A stretch of DNA of 64,000 bases, taken from contig LS997564.1 in assembly GCA_000469685.2 (NCBI GenBank), forward strand, positions 31,444,843 to 31,508,842, written 5' to 3'. Source of the stretch: Haemonchus contortus. Taxonomy: Eukaryota; Nematoda; Chromadorea; Rhabditida; Trichostrongylidae. The position numbers were made by a program, and so were the translations under genes. The notes under the pieces are model-generated. The model saw only the letters and a program-made list of their open reading frames with translations. It had not been told where the DNA came from and did no database searches. Positions 46,690 through 57,896 of the stretch are shown piece by piece. Numbering within the stretch: the first letter of the stretch is position 1; each line of letters begins with the position of its first letter.

Positions 46690-49600
46690 TTGTGAAACGT
46701 CCTATGGGCGCATGCAAACAAGGTTGAGGAACATTATGAAATAGAAAGCATACTGATACTGTTTCTATTGCTCTCACTGACCAGTACGACTCACTTGGTG
46801 ATGTGTTGCAGGCGTTAGCGTGTGAAGCCCAAGTGGTCGGATAATAAATCCCATCCGGGACTGTCGGCGAACACTCCGCTTTTCTCACCCTTCTCCAGTC
46901 TCCGTTTTTGTTTCTACAATGATGCTCATAAGATTATTCCTTACACCAGTTGGGCTATGCATGCTTATGCCTGCGTTGTATGTCCACTTAGCTTTATATA
47001 TATATAGTAAGGATAGCAAGTACTTTTATAATATTTTGCAACTTTCATATTAGTTATCCAACATCAGTTGCGCCCAATATTTCAACCGTAGCGTTATGCA
47101 TGAGCTTGCTTGATGATTTGTACTCTTGCAATGATACAACGTTTTTGCAGTGTTGCCATAATTAGTAAGCATTATATTAATTCGTTTAGATTTTTCGATT
47201 CTGTAGTGGAACAGTCTTCAGCAATAAAGTGATTTCCACTGCTGTTCTCACATCTGCAGAGAACCTTCATTCTTTAAGAGCACGATCATTTCGCCTTCGA
47301 AAAAGTTTTATTGTCATGGGTATTGCCGTAGCAAAGGTTGACTGCACAACGAGGGTTTAGAACGCTTAAGGTTGTCACCAAACCCGAGAAAGATTAAGTT
47401 TATCGTCATCCCCATTTTCTGTTCACACCCCTTCTTTCGACTTCTAATCGGAACCGTAATGGCCTTTTGACCGGCGTATGTGGTCAATACAATGACTTGC
47501 GGCGGTCAGCCGCTGCATAAATGTTATCCTGAAATACGAGTGTAGTGCCAGTCAGCCGACTCGGAGGTATAGGAGGTTTTTCCTTCTTCCGTTGTTCGCT
47601 GTGTTTCTTCATAGTGTTCATAAGAGAACCTGTGGCTCGAGCTTTTCATTGTAGCGCGCCTTTTGAGCGCATTCGACAAAATAAAATAAAATAAAATATA
47701 GTTCTGGAAGGACCTTGATGATACACTTCATCCACGGGCTATACGTGGCGTAGCGACTTTGCAACACGTCACCAACTCCACATGAACGACGTTCTAAAAA
47801 GACGTCACAACAGCAGTCAGTTGTGTTGTTTTGTTTTTCAGAGGCACCGTCCCGATTGCAGACGGTACACATGTGTTTTTCTCCCAAAAGCACTTTACTT
47901 TGACAGTGATAGTCGGTTTGAAGGTTTTGCGTCGGGGCTATTCCAGGAAGACTTGTTGTGCTACCGCGTAATAGTCTTATCATTGCCCTTTTGGGAAAAC
48001 CCAGAAAATGATGATTTCTTACTCGCTTTTCACGATATTTGTGGTATGCAATCATTGGCAACGAGAAAAGTTATGAGAATGACTAGCTTACAAAGCAAAG
48101 CCAACGAGTTTCTAGTAATCGTTCAAAAGAGGAAGAGAATGAGATCAGAAAAAAGAGGAATAGGGCGCTTGGACGAGCTATTCAGCTGCGTCATTGCGCA
48201 CGTGTGGGTCCTGTTGCGAATAACTGATTAACTGTCCGGTAAGCAAAAATTCATTCCCTTATAAGCATAAATTAACGAAATACCGTGGTGACAGCAAAAA
48301 TAGTCCTCCGCTTTCAGCCTCTTGAGGTAGAAAATTAGAATAAGGATCGCAGCAGCAAAAAGAGTAACAGAGAATAAAATTACGGGAGAGAACTATCGCC
48401 TCATCACTCGGCAATCTGCTGATTGTGTGTGGGTCCTAGCGCGAATATTGCAATCTGTAACACCTTGACACTCGTCTGACGTGACATCGATCGAGGGGCG
48501 GGAAGCCCGAGCGATTCGGTAACGGGGCTCACGCTACTATGCCTTAGTTGTTGAGTTTTGACTCGGTAGCGTCCTTCCTGCTGCTACCTTTGGGGGCCAC
48601 TGGGTATTCCTAGGGGAAGAACTCAGAAACCATTTTTATCGTGAACAGCGCCTTCAGGGATGCATGTATTCATCTGTATCAAGAGGCTCTCGGAAGTGGC
48701 CAACGTACTACTATTTAAAACTACTTTTCAGACACTCTCCAGTACCTACGTATAATTGCGTATCGATTGACATAAGCGATGTGTTTCCGATTACGTCATG
48801 CGTTTCACTTTTTGTCGTAATCGGGGAGAAAATGACATCCCTCCAGATTCATTAGTAGCACAACTTAATCTATGGTGAAAGCCAATTCCAGTAAAGGCTT
48901 GAAGAATAGACTCTTGTGGCGTTGATCGCATTGAGACTTGCCTTGCATGCAGCTTCCCTAAAAAGTTGTAGAAATGTTTTACATGCGTATGTAGTTCAGA
49001 CAATGACTTGCGATGGCCAGCCGATGTTCAGTCAGTGCTTTTAGAATACCACGCGAGCTTGTTACCCAAAAATCGACTCCGGAGGGATAGAAGGCTGGCT
49101 AAGCTGGGGAAGGGTTCATCCTGCATTCGTTTCCCCACGCCTTGCTATACCTTAGATGCTGAGAACGGCATAAAATAGACTCTCGAGTGCAGCATCTGCT
49201 CCATATTTCCGGTTTGATGGAAGTTTTTATTTTGTTTTGAACCGACTGGTAGCGGTTCTATCCGCAACATCTTATCGATCTCTTTTTTCCGATAAGTTTA
49301 TTCGAATTTGACTGATAGCAAAGAAATTCCTTTAGTGGAACCATGCCGTTGTGGAACCGCTATGACGGCTTTTTCTGAACGGGAGGTGCCTTCAATTTTG
49401 TTAATAAATACTGTCCTTTCTCTAGACAACAATTTGGCCGAAGGTAGTTGCCATTTCTCGAATCAGGTACGTGACCTAGCTTCTGAACCGAATTTTCTTT
49501 CCTCGTACTCATTAAGTTCACTTACTCGTTTCATGTCGAAGTAGACGTTGAAAATGTTTGAATGGCATCTTTTGCATATCTGCAGCCTTCATAAATGTCC

Positions 49601-50460
49601 GAACAGAAATTCTGTATCCCTTAATGCCTCTTTGCATCAGTGTCCTTTTCATCTAGGACGGAACCGCGGCAAGGGTGTGGCAGCGGAAGGTTGCACGATA
49701 ATGGCTCTATTAGTATGGGGATTGGAATGATGGGCGACTCCGCACCTTGCCAAAAAACACTCCTTTTGAGCCGTGACCAACCTCTGTTACCAGTAACAAA
49801 CTTGAACCACATTGATTAGACCGACCTCATCCAGGAGGACGGGAATGTAGTCAGTCCCCTCCACAAGAGCATCTCTTACCTCCAGAAGAAATAAATCATT
49901 ACGCTGCTCAAAGTTGTGGCGAAAAAACGCTGGTTCCTTCCAACTAATCATGGAATGCGATTTCGGAGTGAGCACATATTCAACCTTTTTCTTACTGAAA
50001 ACAAGTCTAAAGTGTCTCACTCCAAAAAGAGACCTAACGGGAGGCAACAAAGACTCAAAGACTATATAAAAGGCCAATGCCATGTAGTAGTTGCAGAATA
50101 TTCTGATTGGGAGTCACAGTAGATGGCGAAAAACTCGTCCATACGTCTCCTCCTGTCTACATTTCCTTGTAATGGGCTAAAACTTACTGATGATAAGGAC
50201 CCAGTTTCCGCATCTGCATTTTATCCTCAAATCATCTCCATCTCATAATAGTCTGCCACTCTACCTAACATTGCCTCAGTCGAGTGAAGTCTCCGAAAGG
50301 TATTGTGGGGCCTTGCCCTACAGTACTACTCGTGTTCCTTTGCGCGTGTGAGTAGCTATTTTTCCAAAGAGTTTCAAAAACAGGCATCGATTTTGCTGTT
50401 GACGACGTTCTCCCAAAGAAGTCCTTACCGCTAGGAAATCATTGGTGTTGTTCTTACAGG
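46690..50460. other. Intergenic region upstream of collagen 2
   Basis: It contains partial SINE copies at about 47470-47585 and 49000-49135, the dispersed repeat at 48310-48620, and an isolated family A/B terminal repeat (TTTTTATCGTGAACAGCGCC, about 48632). The plus frame 47782-48231 follows a TTTTTCAG acceptor but has no recognised motif. An isolated exon-like segment at 49334-49466 (CTTTAG|TG .. CAG|GTACGT; CGTAMTAFSEREVPSILLIN) could belong to an unidentified gene. The collagen 2 promoter should lie in the last few hundred bases. Confidence 0.4.
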
Positions 50461-51400
50461 ATGTGGAAAAACTTTATGTTGGCGTCGAGTGGCGCGTCTC
50501 TGATTATCGTATCGATCATCATTGCATTCAGTGCTATCGTCACTGAACTGAACACTCTTCGAAGTGAAATTATGGATGATATGAAGGATTTCCGGGTAAG
50601 GTGCCTATAGAGACCGTAAGAAACATTGTTGCTTGATTCATTGTCTATTTTTTGTTTAATTCTGCATTTAGGTTGCTACCGATGGTGCTTGGGAACTGAT
50701 CATGGCCAAATATGCGGATCCTGATAGTCATCTACCCAGAGCAGATCGTAGCATTTCTGAAGTGCTCCGTGTCAAACGTGAAGAATGTGCATGCGCGACA
50801 CAAGCGAAAGCTTGTCCACCGGGTCCACCGGGACCGCCTGGTAAGCCAGGACCTCCTGGGGAACCGGGTCTTGACGGTAAGCCTGGCGCCCCTGGTGTGA
50901 CTGGTGTTGGTGTATTGATCAAACAGATAACGGAGGCGGAGTGCGTAAAATGTCCAAAGGGACCCAACGGCGAACCAGGACCAGCAGGTCCACCTGGGCC
51001 ACCTGGGCCTCCTGGCCGTCCAGGCCGACCAGGCCAGCCTGGAATGCCTGGACCAATGGGACCAGTAGGCTCAGAAGGTGGTAAGGGGCCAGATGGGATC
51101 AATGGCCAACCAGGGGTACCTGGACGACCTGGACAAGATAATATGTCATTCGCACGTGGTGAACCAGGGCGACCGGGTATGCCTGGGCTGCCCGGTCCAG
51201 AAGGGCCACCGGGAAAAGATGGCGAGGACGGACCACCAGGTGCAAAGGGCGAAGATGGTGCGGCTGGGCATCCAGGTAAAAATGGGCCTCCAGGACAGCA
51301 AGGAATGCCTGGTCCGGATGGTCTTGCAGGCTTGCATGGCCCGGACGCACATTACTGTAAATGTCCTCCGAGGGTTACAAGTTCACAGACCACTTCGTGA
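50461..51400 (+). CDS. Nematode cuticle collagen 2 (287 aa, two exons)
   Basis: Exon 1 is 50461-50595 (45 codons), starting right after TTCTTACAG|G, a likely spliced-leader acceptor. The 76-nt intron (GTAAGG .. GCATTTAG) is phase 0. Exon 2 is 50672-51400. Residues ~10-27 are the hydrophobic N-terminal segment ([18 protein letters not shown]), followed by the helix typical of the cuticle collagen N-terminal domain. Exon 2 starts [20 protein letters not shown] is an R-X-K-R processing site. The cysteine layout is CAC..C, then CVKC in the interruption, then CKC near the C-terminus. About 45 Gly-X-Y triplets include PPGPPGKPG and [11 protein letters not shown] runs, with a short break at [10 protein letters not shown]. 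It is secreted and cross-linked in the cuticle. Exon sizes and motif order match collagen 1, showing common origin. Confidence 0.97.
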
Positions 51401-51477
51401 AGGGACAGTGCACAGAGTAGTCGAGGCGCTAGAACTTTATTTGACTCGTTTCGTTATGCATTTTTTTCGGCCTATCG

Positions 51478-51483
51478 AATAAA
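51478..51483 (+). terminator. Polyadenylation signal of collagen 2
   Basis: AATAAA 78 nt after the stop codon at 51398-51400, followed by a U-rich stretch (CTTTTTAAAAC). The position fits nematode 3' ends. Confidence 0.7.
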
Positions 51484-51917
51484 CTTTTTAAAACTGTGTT
51501 CAAAACTTTCGACCATTTTCAGATGGAGAAGAAAAGTTGGGAGAATTCAGTTAAATACGAACAACGGCTAGAAAAATTGAATGGCATGGTTGGAAAATAG
51601 GACATTCAGAACTGGTAAAGGCGATGACGATTGAAGGTCTGCGCGAAAATTTCCCTTGATGGGATTAAGTGAACGCCCAGGGTGAGTGGGGGCCATCCTG
51701 AGTAGAACTATTATTTGTGGCGTAGTCACATGCAGACCCGTATCCAGCAAGCAGAGCCCATATGAAAGAAGGACACCAGACCATCCCCTTCATCTATTCG
51801 CTCAGTTGAGAGAGCACAAAAAGGAATAGCAACCAAAATTTATTCGAGATCGTTTAAGAGACGTCATTATTTGAGAATAAACAGACGCTTTTCGACATAA
51901 TTTAATTCTTCAAATTT

Positions 51918-54900
51918 TCATGGGCTTCTATTTTGAATAACTTTACAAGCTCTTTTCGTCGGCCGGAGTATCTGAAGCATTAGGATCAATAAAGAGTCGA
52001 TTTTGCCGGAAGTATTTCATCAATTGAAAGGGAGGAGGAAGGAAAGGGATATGGTTATGAGGGGGATTTTCTTAAAATACTAAAAAGACAACTTTCCTTT
52101 CTGTTATCTCTTTGAAAAAAAAAACTGGTCAAGTGAGGGGACAGCGGACTTTACGAAGTAAGTAATAAATGTGTTCCTTTGCGCTCCGCATCAGCAGCGC
52201 GCATATCTGTCGTTATTGTAGGACAAAAGTAGACAAATGCTGTGTTCCTGAGTTACCCCAAGAAAAACTCACCGTAAACGAGCAAACGAGGTTCTCATCG
52301 ATGTTCATCAAAGCTGCTGCATTATCAAATTGCCCACAGTAATGAGGAGCTGAGAATATTGTAACGAGCTTCCGATTAGCAAAAAACTCGTAACCATCTT
52401 GAACGACCTTAAGTTCGAGCATTAAGTTAAGATAGCAAAAAGTTGTGTGGCAAGCACTCAGTTTGAAAACGTCCTAAAATCGACGCAGCAGGGTTTTTGC
52501 ATGTTCTATGTCTGCACCTGATGAAATTCCGTTTTTCCCACGAAGGGCTGGAGAAACCAAAAGTTGCTTTCGTTAGAAGGCTCGGGTCTGCATCGGACAA
52601 GAAAATCGTTTGAAGCAATAGCAGACCCTGATGGATCGCTGGTTCGGCTCCATATAGCTTTCAAGATCCACCTAGAGCTAGGGAAAGAGGCCGATCTCTA
52701 TTCAATCAAAGAGCCCTAGTTCACTGTCAGGGAAAAACGCTGCTGATTCGTGCGAAGACGAAGTTTTGTAGATGTACTTGGAAAAAAGGCACTTCTCGAA
52801 CCAGTCCACTTTTGTTTCATTCATTATACGAGAGTACGGGGACAGGAGGGGTTACTTGGACGAGTTTTTCGCCACTGCTATGTTTGTAGACAATACTTCG
52901 AAGACAATACTTGTATGTATGAAGATTTGCGATTGCGTATGCCAGCGACTACACTAAGCGTACGCATAGTTTGGCCGAATACAGCTCAGCCACCCTCAAG
53001 CTACCTCTACGAGTGCCTATTTGTCATTTCCTCAAGTGGCGTCGTTGACGAGGCAGGGGCGTTTCAAACAAATTTCCATGTTCATTAGTTATTCCTGATT
53101 CGTTTTTCACCGATGCAGAGCCATATACAGTAGCGCTCAAAAGTCTTCGGTGAAATGGCTCTTCATTTGTTACTGAATCTAATCACGCGAAATTTCTATA
53201 TTTGGAGCGTGGGTGTATTGTGAATATTTACCACTATTAACTTGCAATCTGATCATGTTCCAGATACTCCAAAGAGCATGAATTCAAAATCGACTGAAAA
53301 TACAGATGTTGGTCCTCCTAGAATCTCTTTCCTTTTTGTCAAGTCTAATGTGTATGAGCGGTAATGCCGTACACAATAGATGAGAAAAACGCACATAAGG
53401 TGTGAATAAGTGCAGGCGTCAAAAACTTTAATTTTGACAAAATCTGCTACCGCAACAAACACCTTGCTCTATCAGTGGTCATTGCAGCTTCGCAGTCAAA
53501 TAGTGTTGGGTAGGGTGAAATATGCTCTAGTTAAACATATCCAAATTTTGCTCAATTTGGTCCACTAAGAAAAAAGTTATGAACAAAAAAGCGTCAAAGC
53601 ATTTCACCGAAGACTTTTGAGCGCTACTGTACATGTTGTCTCCTAAAGAGTTGGACCTTATCCCCATCTTGTACCCCGGTTCCATTTTTATCAAACGAAG
53701 AGTAGGGGTGAATAAAAAGTTCACTACTGATTGTAAAGAGTAATTCTGACCTGGTGAGCTCTGGCGACCAATTCGATGTTTAGAACTTCACACATTTCAA
53801 ATACTACATCCTTACCAAACACATATGATACCCCACGAGAGTTTGAAGCCCATCCCTGTAATGCCGATTTGTTTTTGAAAACATCAAGAGATAAATAATA
53901 TAATAAACAAACAAGCAAACAAGTGAACTAAAACTAGTTGTTACAGATTGATAATTGCAGTTGCTAGAAAACAAAAAGGTCACCTTTATGTAATTGTCTG
54001 GATCACTCCATAACAAATCGATATGTAAAGAGGGATTAGGTGGGTCGATAGGGCGGGTGATATTTCGGAGTTGATCCATCGATTTCAGCTAAAGAAAGCA
54101 TTTGTTAGCTTATTCCTGCTCTTTACTAGGGATATGAGCACGCAAATATTCCGCGCGGTAGCTTAAGGGGTAAATAAGACGCCCGATAAGGTGAATAAGA
54201 AAGTCGCCTGATGCCGCGCCAGTGCGATGCACGTCGCACGCGGAAAATTCGCGACCTCACCAGACGCCCGCCGGTTAGGTGGTTCTGAGTGCTCACCTTA
54301 GGCGACAAACCACCATGCATACAAAGAATTTTGCCAGCCACCAACCCTGTGAAAGGTAGAGCAGCAAATGTATCCTGAAGTAGGCAGGGTTTGGTTTGCC
54401 TAATTGAATTTACAACTCCTAAAATGACCTGGAATTGCAACCATAGTCGTGTGCTCTGGTAGCGTCTGTTGCATTCTTCGAAAAATCCATAAACCCGATT
54501 GATTGGTGAGCACTCGTGATTTCCACGGAGAGCGAAAAAATTGCCAGGATATTTTATCTGGAACGGCAAATTCCTTCAGATAGCAATGAGCAGAGGAATG
54601 CTCAGTATGAACGATGTCCAGCAGGGGTATACTTTCTGATGCTGTACTTATGGGTCGCTCTCCACACAGAGTGCGCCTCAGGGGTGCGCTACGTTCCGCG
54701 CTTCCGTCCAAACTAGGTCACGCCTCAGCCGCCGCACGCGGCGCGACAGCCAGCGATTTTTGACAGAAGTCGCGGTTTTCAGTGGCGCATACGATCGGTG
54801 CCTGGTATATGACAATCAGTCGAGAGAGAAGTTAACACGGACTGATGCAAATCATTTGTTCCACTCAAGCTGGGTGGTACCGTAATGTCACTTCGGGATC

Positions 54901-57524
54901 GTAGTGGGTTGTGCCGCGCGCGAAGTGGGCGGGGTGACCTAGATTCGACGGACGCGCGGAACGGACGTTCCTCGTGCCTCAGAGGCCTTTCACCGCTATA
55001 CTTTCTAAGTTTGGAGGTAATTTTCTAAGCTGGCGATTATTCGCAGCGTAGGGGACAACTGGTGGAGGCATTTATCAACTGTAAAGCTAAATCGTCTTCA
55101 ATGGTACGCTCATTATGGCAGTAACTCTACCAGAGGAAACAACCGTCGGACCAACCGTTGAAGGCGACTCATTTTGCTAACTGCAATATTAACTATCAGC
55201 TAGAACTGACCTTATAACAAAAAATCAATCCTATACATTCCAAATTTTGTTGCCCACGATCCACATAATCGCCCAAAAATAAATAATTCACATTAGGTGG
55301 AAATCCCGAATGATTGAACAATCGAAGGACATCTGAAAGATCATGGATTCGCCAATCTGGAAACACAAAAAGAAACAATTGCATAAAGAGCTGACTGCAT
55401 CAAGCCAGAACTGGGCAGCACTGCGTTTCACTGTCGCTATGAGTCATAAGTTGTTTGAACTTTCTACATGGGTTCCCCCTTGTGAACGGTGCAGCCTTCT
55501 ACAACGCCGGTGAAACTCGTCCGAGGATACACATGGGCCAATCTTTGTGCCCTTATAACTCCCTAACTAGGCCGTTTTTCTACGTAATAGTGCCAGATAT
55601 GGTATACGCGGGTATGGGTACATACGTGCGTCCGAGGATGCGCGCGGCCAATTGCGCGGCGAAGTGCGTGATGACTCGAACGAATGTGGCGCCTAACATT
55701 CGGCCCAGCTTTGGTCAGCTGATATTACTGATCTACTCTACTTCAAGTTTGGGTCCCATTGATAGGCGCTAGAGTCGTTCGAATCACCACGCACTTCGCC
55801 GCGCAATCGGCCGCGTGCATCCTCGGACGCACTTAAGTTCCGTCCCCCGGTATACACGGGTGCTTCAAGTTCATGCTGTGGGAGAATCTAAGTAGCCATT
55901 TTTATCGTAAACTAAGCCTTTAGAATCTTTTTTTTTGAATAGCGCCATGCATTCGACTTTGTCCTATCACTGGAAGCGAGGTCGCTTTTGAAAGTGTCCT
56001 ATAAGAAAGGCTCATAAGCCTTGCGAGTGTTAGTTGGTGGATCCCTATACCATTCCAACAAATCAGCTTTTTCAAAACTGCACTCACCTGCAAACTGCCC
56101 ATGTACATCGCCACAGACTTTAATTGGGGCTTCCACATCTAAGAGTGATGTTTGACTCAGGAATACTTGCCTGAACATAAATCAAACTGTAGAAGAAATG
56201 GTGATGCCGCTTACCAATGAAGGCGCAGAAAAAGACATTTTCAAATCAACATCAACGACGAAACGCCACGTTTCTACAATGACGGATATTGAGGGTTTTT
56301 CCCCACATTGGCACTATACGTGAGGTCATGGTTTTTCTAATGGACAACTCGTTGCATCTGCTCATAATCATCGCCGTTGAAGTTACAAAATCCCTAGATT
56401 CAATTAGCTCCTCATCAACCTGATGGGTTACCGTGCTCCAAGACCTTAATTACCGGGGTCATTTCACCTGCTCTGACATTCAATCACTATCTGAATGGGC
56501 TGAAAATTTTCCCGGGAAGATCTTTTGTTCCGAAATTGGTCTAGGTCACTGCCAGTGGTCGCCACCTGCGGGCTAGGCCAATTTCGGCGACTTCTCTATG
56601 GAGCGAGCGTGGTGCAGTAGAATCGAAATTGCCGCGCGCGGCGTCCACCTCCCCGCGCGCTCCAATTTTGATTTTACTGCACCACGCTCGCTAACACATA
56701 AGCTATGTGCCGCATCGCGACGAGGGAGACGAATGCAGCAGTAAGTGATAAATGCGGGAACAAAAGAACTAACATTAGAATAATGCCAAAGTAATAATCG
56801 CTTAGCGATTGTGCTGTATGAGGCACGCTGGAAATATAATAACGAGACCAATGATCCGCGACTGCGCGCGCGGTGAATCGATTACACAAAACCAATCCTA
56901 CGGACCGTCTCCCTCCTACTTTTTTATACTATCTATATATATATCTATCTATATTTATATACTACTATCGAACTTCTACTTTTTTTCTTCGAACTCTATT
57001 TAAGCAGTAATGATCGCTAGCGGACCTCCTTCACATGGCTACAGGACAGCACTTGTCCTCGTTATTGAAGTGTCGAAAATAGATGGTCGTTTTCACATAA
57101 GCTATGCGCCTATGCATTCTCATGAGGCCGAATAAGAGCCAATCTGAACCAGTTTACCCTATAACTTTAGAGATCGCAACAAATGGTTTCCCTCCACCTA
57201 CATAGACATACCCCGTAAGGTAATTGATAATGATGGCTTCACTTCAGCCCTCTGCCGATCAGGAAATTTTTGAGAAGGGAGTGGTATACATCTTTTTCTG
57301 ATTATGCTCTTTTTATTCTGATAGTCTTGAGCTGCACCTTCACCACCTCCGTCTGTCCCCACCCAGAAAACGTTGGTGATAACTCACCTTGCAACTGTGC
57401 AAAGATTCATGAGTTCGCCTTCCTTGACGCTAGTCACAAGAGAACAACCCGGCAATGCAACGTTTAGTATCCGTACTATTAGATCGTCCACATCACATCG
57501 TAATGGTGGAGTCGAAATTGGTGT
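51918..57524 (-). CDS. PP1-like Ser/Thr protein phosphatase catalytic subunit, nine exons
   Basis: Exons (5' to 3', minus strand): 57524-57388, 56170-56088, 55332-55211, 54557-54429, 54374-54297, 54088-53984, 53855-53751, 52407-52273 and 51971-51918. They join in phase to 948 nt (315 aa plus stop). The catalytic metallophosphatase motifs are all present in order: [64 protein letters not shown] and [12 protein letters not shown]. Metal ligands and catalytic His are conserved. The N-terminal [12 protein letters not shown] .. KEGELMNLC and VFLSQ .. EAPIKVCG are diagnostic of PP1 rather than PP2A or PP2B. The tail after CSFTILRP is short and basic. The SAPHYCG His replaces the usual Asn. It acts in the cytosol or nucleus on phosphoproteins; nematodes carry many diverged PP1-like genes, some testis-biased. 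The true start is uncertain: 57524 follows an acceptor, and a 13-codon exon at 59890-59852 (MSAIAQTSTLREK|GTTCGT, phase 0) is a candidate first exon. Confidence 0.93.
53128..53629. mobile_element. Tc1-type MITE (502 bp) in a PP1 intron
   Basis: Inverted ends CAGTAGCGCTCAAAAGTCTT (53128) and AAGACTTTTGAGCGCTACTG (53629) are flanked by TA on both sides (53126-53127, 53630-53631). The terminal repeat continues for about 31 bp. No transposase. Confidence 0.9.
54692..54968. mobile_element. MITE with ends around AACTAGGTCACGC, copy 2, in a PP1 intron
   Basis: Outer ends ACGTTCCGCGCTTCCGTCC and GGACGCGCGGAACGGACGT form inverted repeats that continue to AAACTAGGTCACGCC / GGGGTGACCTAGATT. The interior aligns with the copy at 23514. 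Confidence 0.75.
55381..55923 (-). mobile_element. MITE family B copy in a PP1 intron, itself carrying an insertion
   Basis: It starts near GCATAAAGAGCTGACTGCAT, runs through TTTCTACATGGGTTCCCCC and GAAACTCGTCCGAGG, and ends CATTTTTATCGTAAACTAAG. The 9-bp-TSD MITE at 55610-55848 interrupts it. Confidence 0.75.
55610..55848. mobile_element. Foldback MITE with 9-bp target duplication (MULE-like), copy 2
   Basis: Begins GGGTATGGGTACATACG and ends AAGTTCCGTCCCCC. Flanked by GGTATACGC (55601-55609) and GGTATACAC (55849-55857). The arms contain GCGCGGCGAAGTGCGTGATG and its inverse. Confidence 0.85.
56604..56692. repeat. GC-rich hairpin
   Basis: GCGAGCGTGGTGCAGTAGAA is mirrored by TTTTACTGCACCACGCTCGC (28-30-bp arms), with CCGCGCGCGG / CCGCGCGCTCC in the centre. 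Confidence 0.75.
56700..56925 (+). repeat. Dispersed repeat, copy 1
   Basis: Shares GGAACAAAAGAACTAACATT and GCGCGCGGTGAATCGATTAC with 60590-60810 in the same orientation. Confidence 0.75.
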
Positions 57525-57685
57525 CTGTAAATGACAGGATCGTCTCTGTTCCGTTTGATAGCTGCTTGGCAATATATAGTGATCATAGTCCGTGTTGGTG
57601 GTATTTCAGCTGCTCTTTAGGAGTTTTACGCGAACGACATTGGGGCAGGGCTGGAGGACAGCCAAGTTGGCACTATCAGACGCAT

Positions 57686-57896
57686 GGTTGCTTTCAGAGT
57701 TCAACGTTGTTTCGGTTGACCACCGACCGCTCGACCGCGTCGCTGGCCATGTGTTGACTACGCAGGACACACCGCGTTCAGGGCTGCCTGAGCGGTGTCG
57801 ACCGGTGTCCAGTGTGGTCAAGGAATGGTCAGCAACGCGGTTGGTCGGCCAGTCGTTGGTTGAGAAGAACGCAACTCGTTGAACTCTGAAAGCACC
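57686..57896. mobile_element. Palindromic TGCTTTCA-family MITE (211 bp), in the 5' intron region of the PP1-like gene
   Basis: GGTTGCTTTCAGAGTTCAAC is mirrored by GTTGAACTCTGAAAGCACC. Interior arms such as TTGACCACCGACCGCTCGA pair imperfectly with the right half. Confidence 0.75.

Noticed and set aside
47618..48231. Overlapping ~148-codon frames on both strands
   Set aside because: Neither has a motif; the plus frame has an acceptor but ends in sequence resembling MITE interior. Not called as a gene.
55333..55356. Using the upstream acceptor as the main PP1 splice site
   Set aside because: It inserts eight residues beside the active-site motif; the downstream acceptor restores canonical spacing. 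Kept only as a possible isoform.
56217..56290. Possible exon just upstream of 56170 reading KCLFLRLHW before VFLSQ
   Set aside because: It has a stop immediately upstream in that frame, and the true upstream exon at 57388-57524 matches PP1 and joins in phase.
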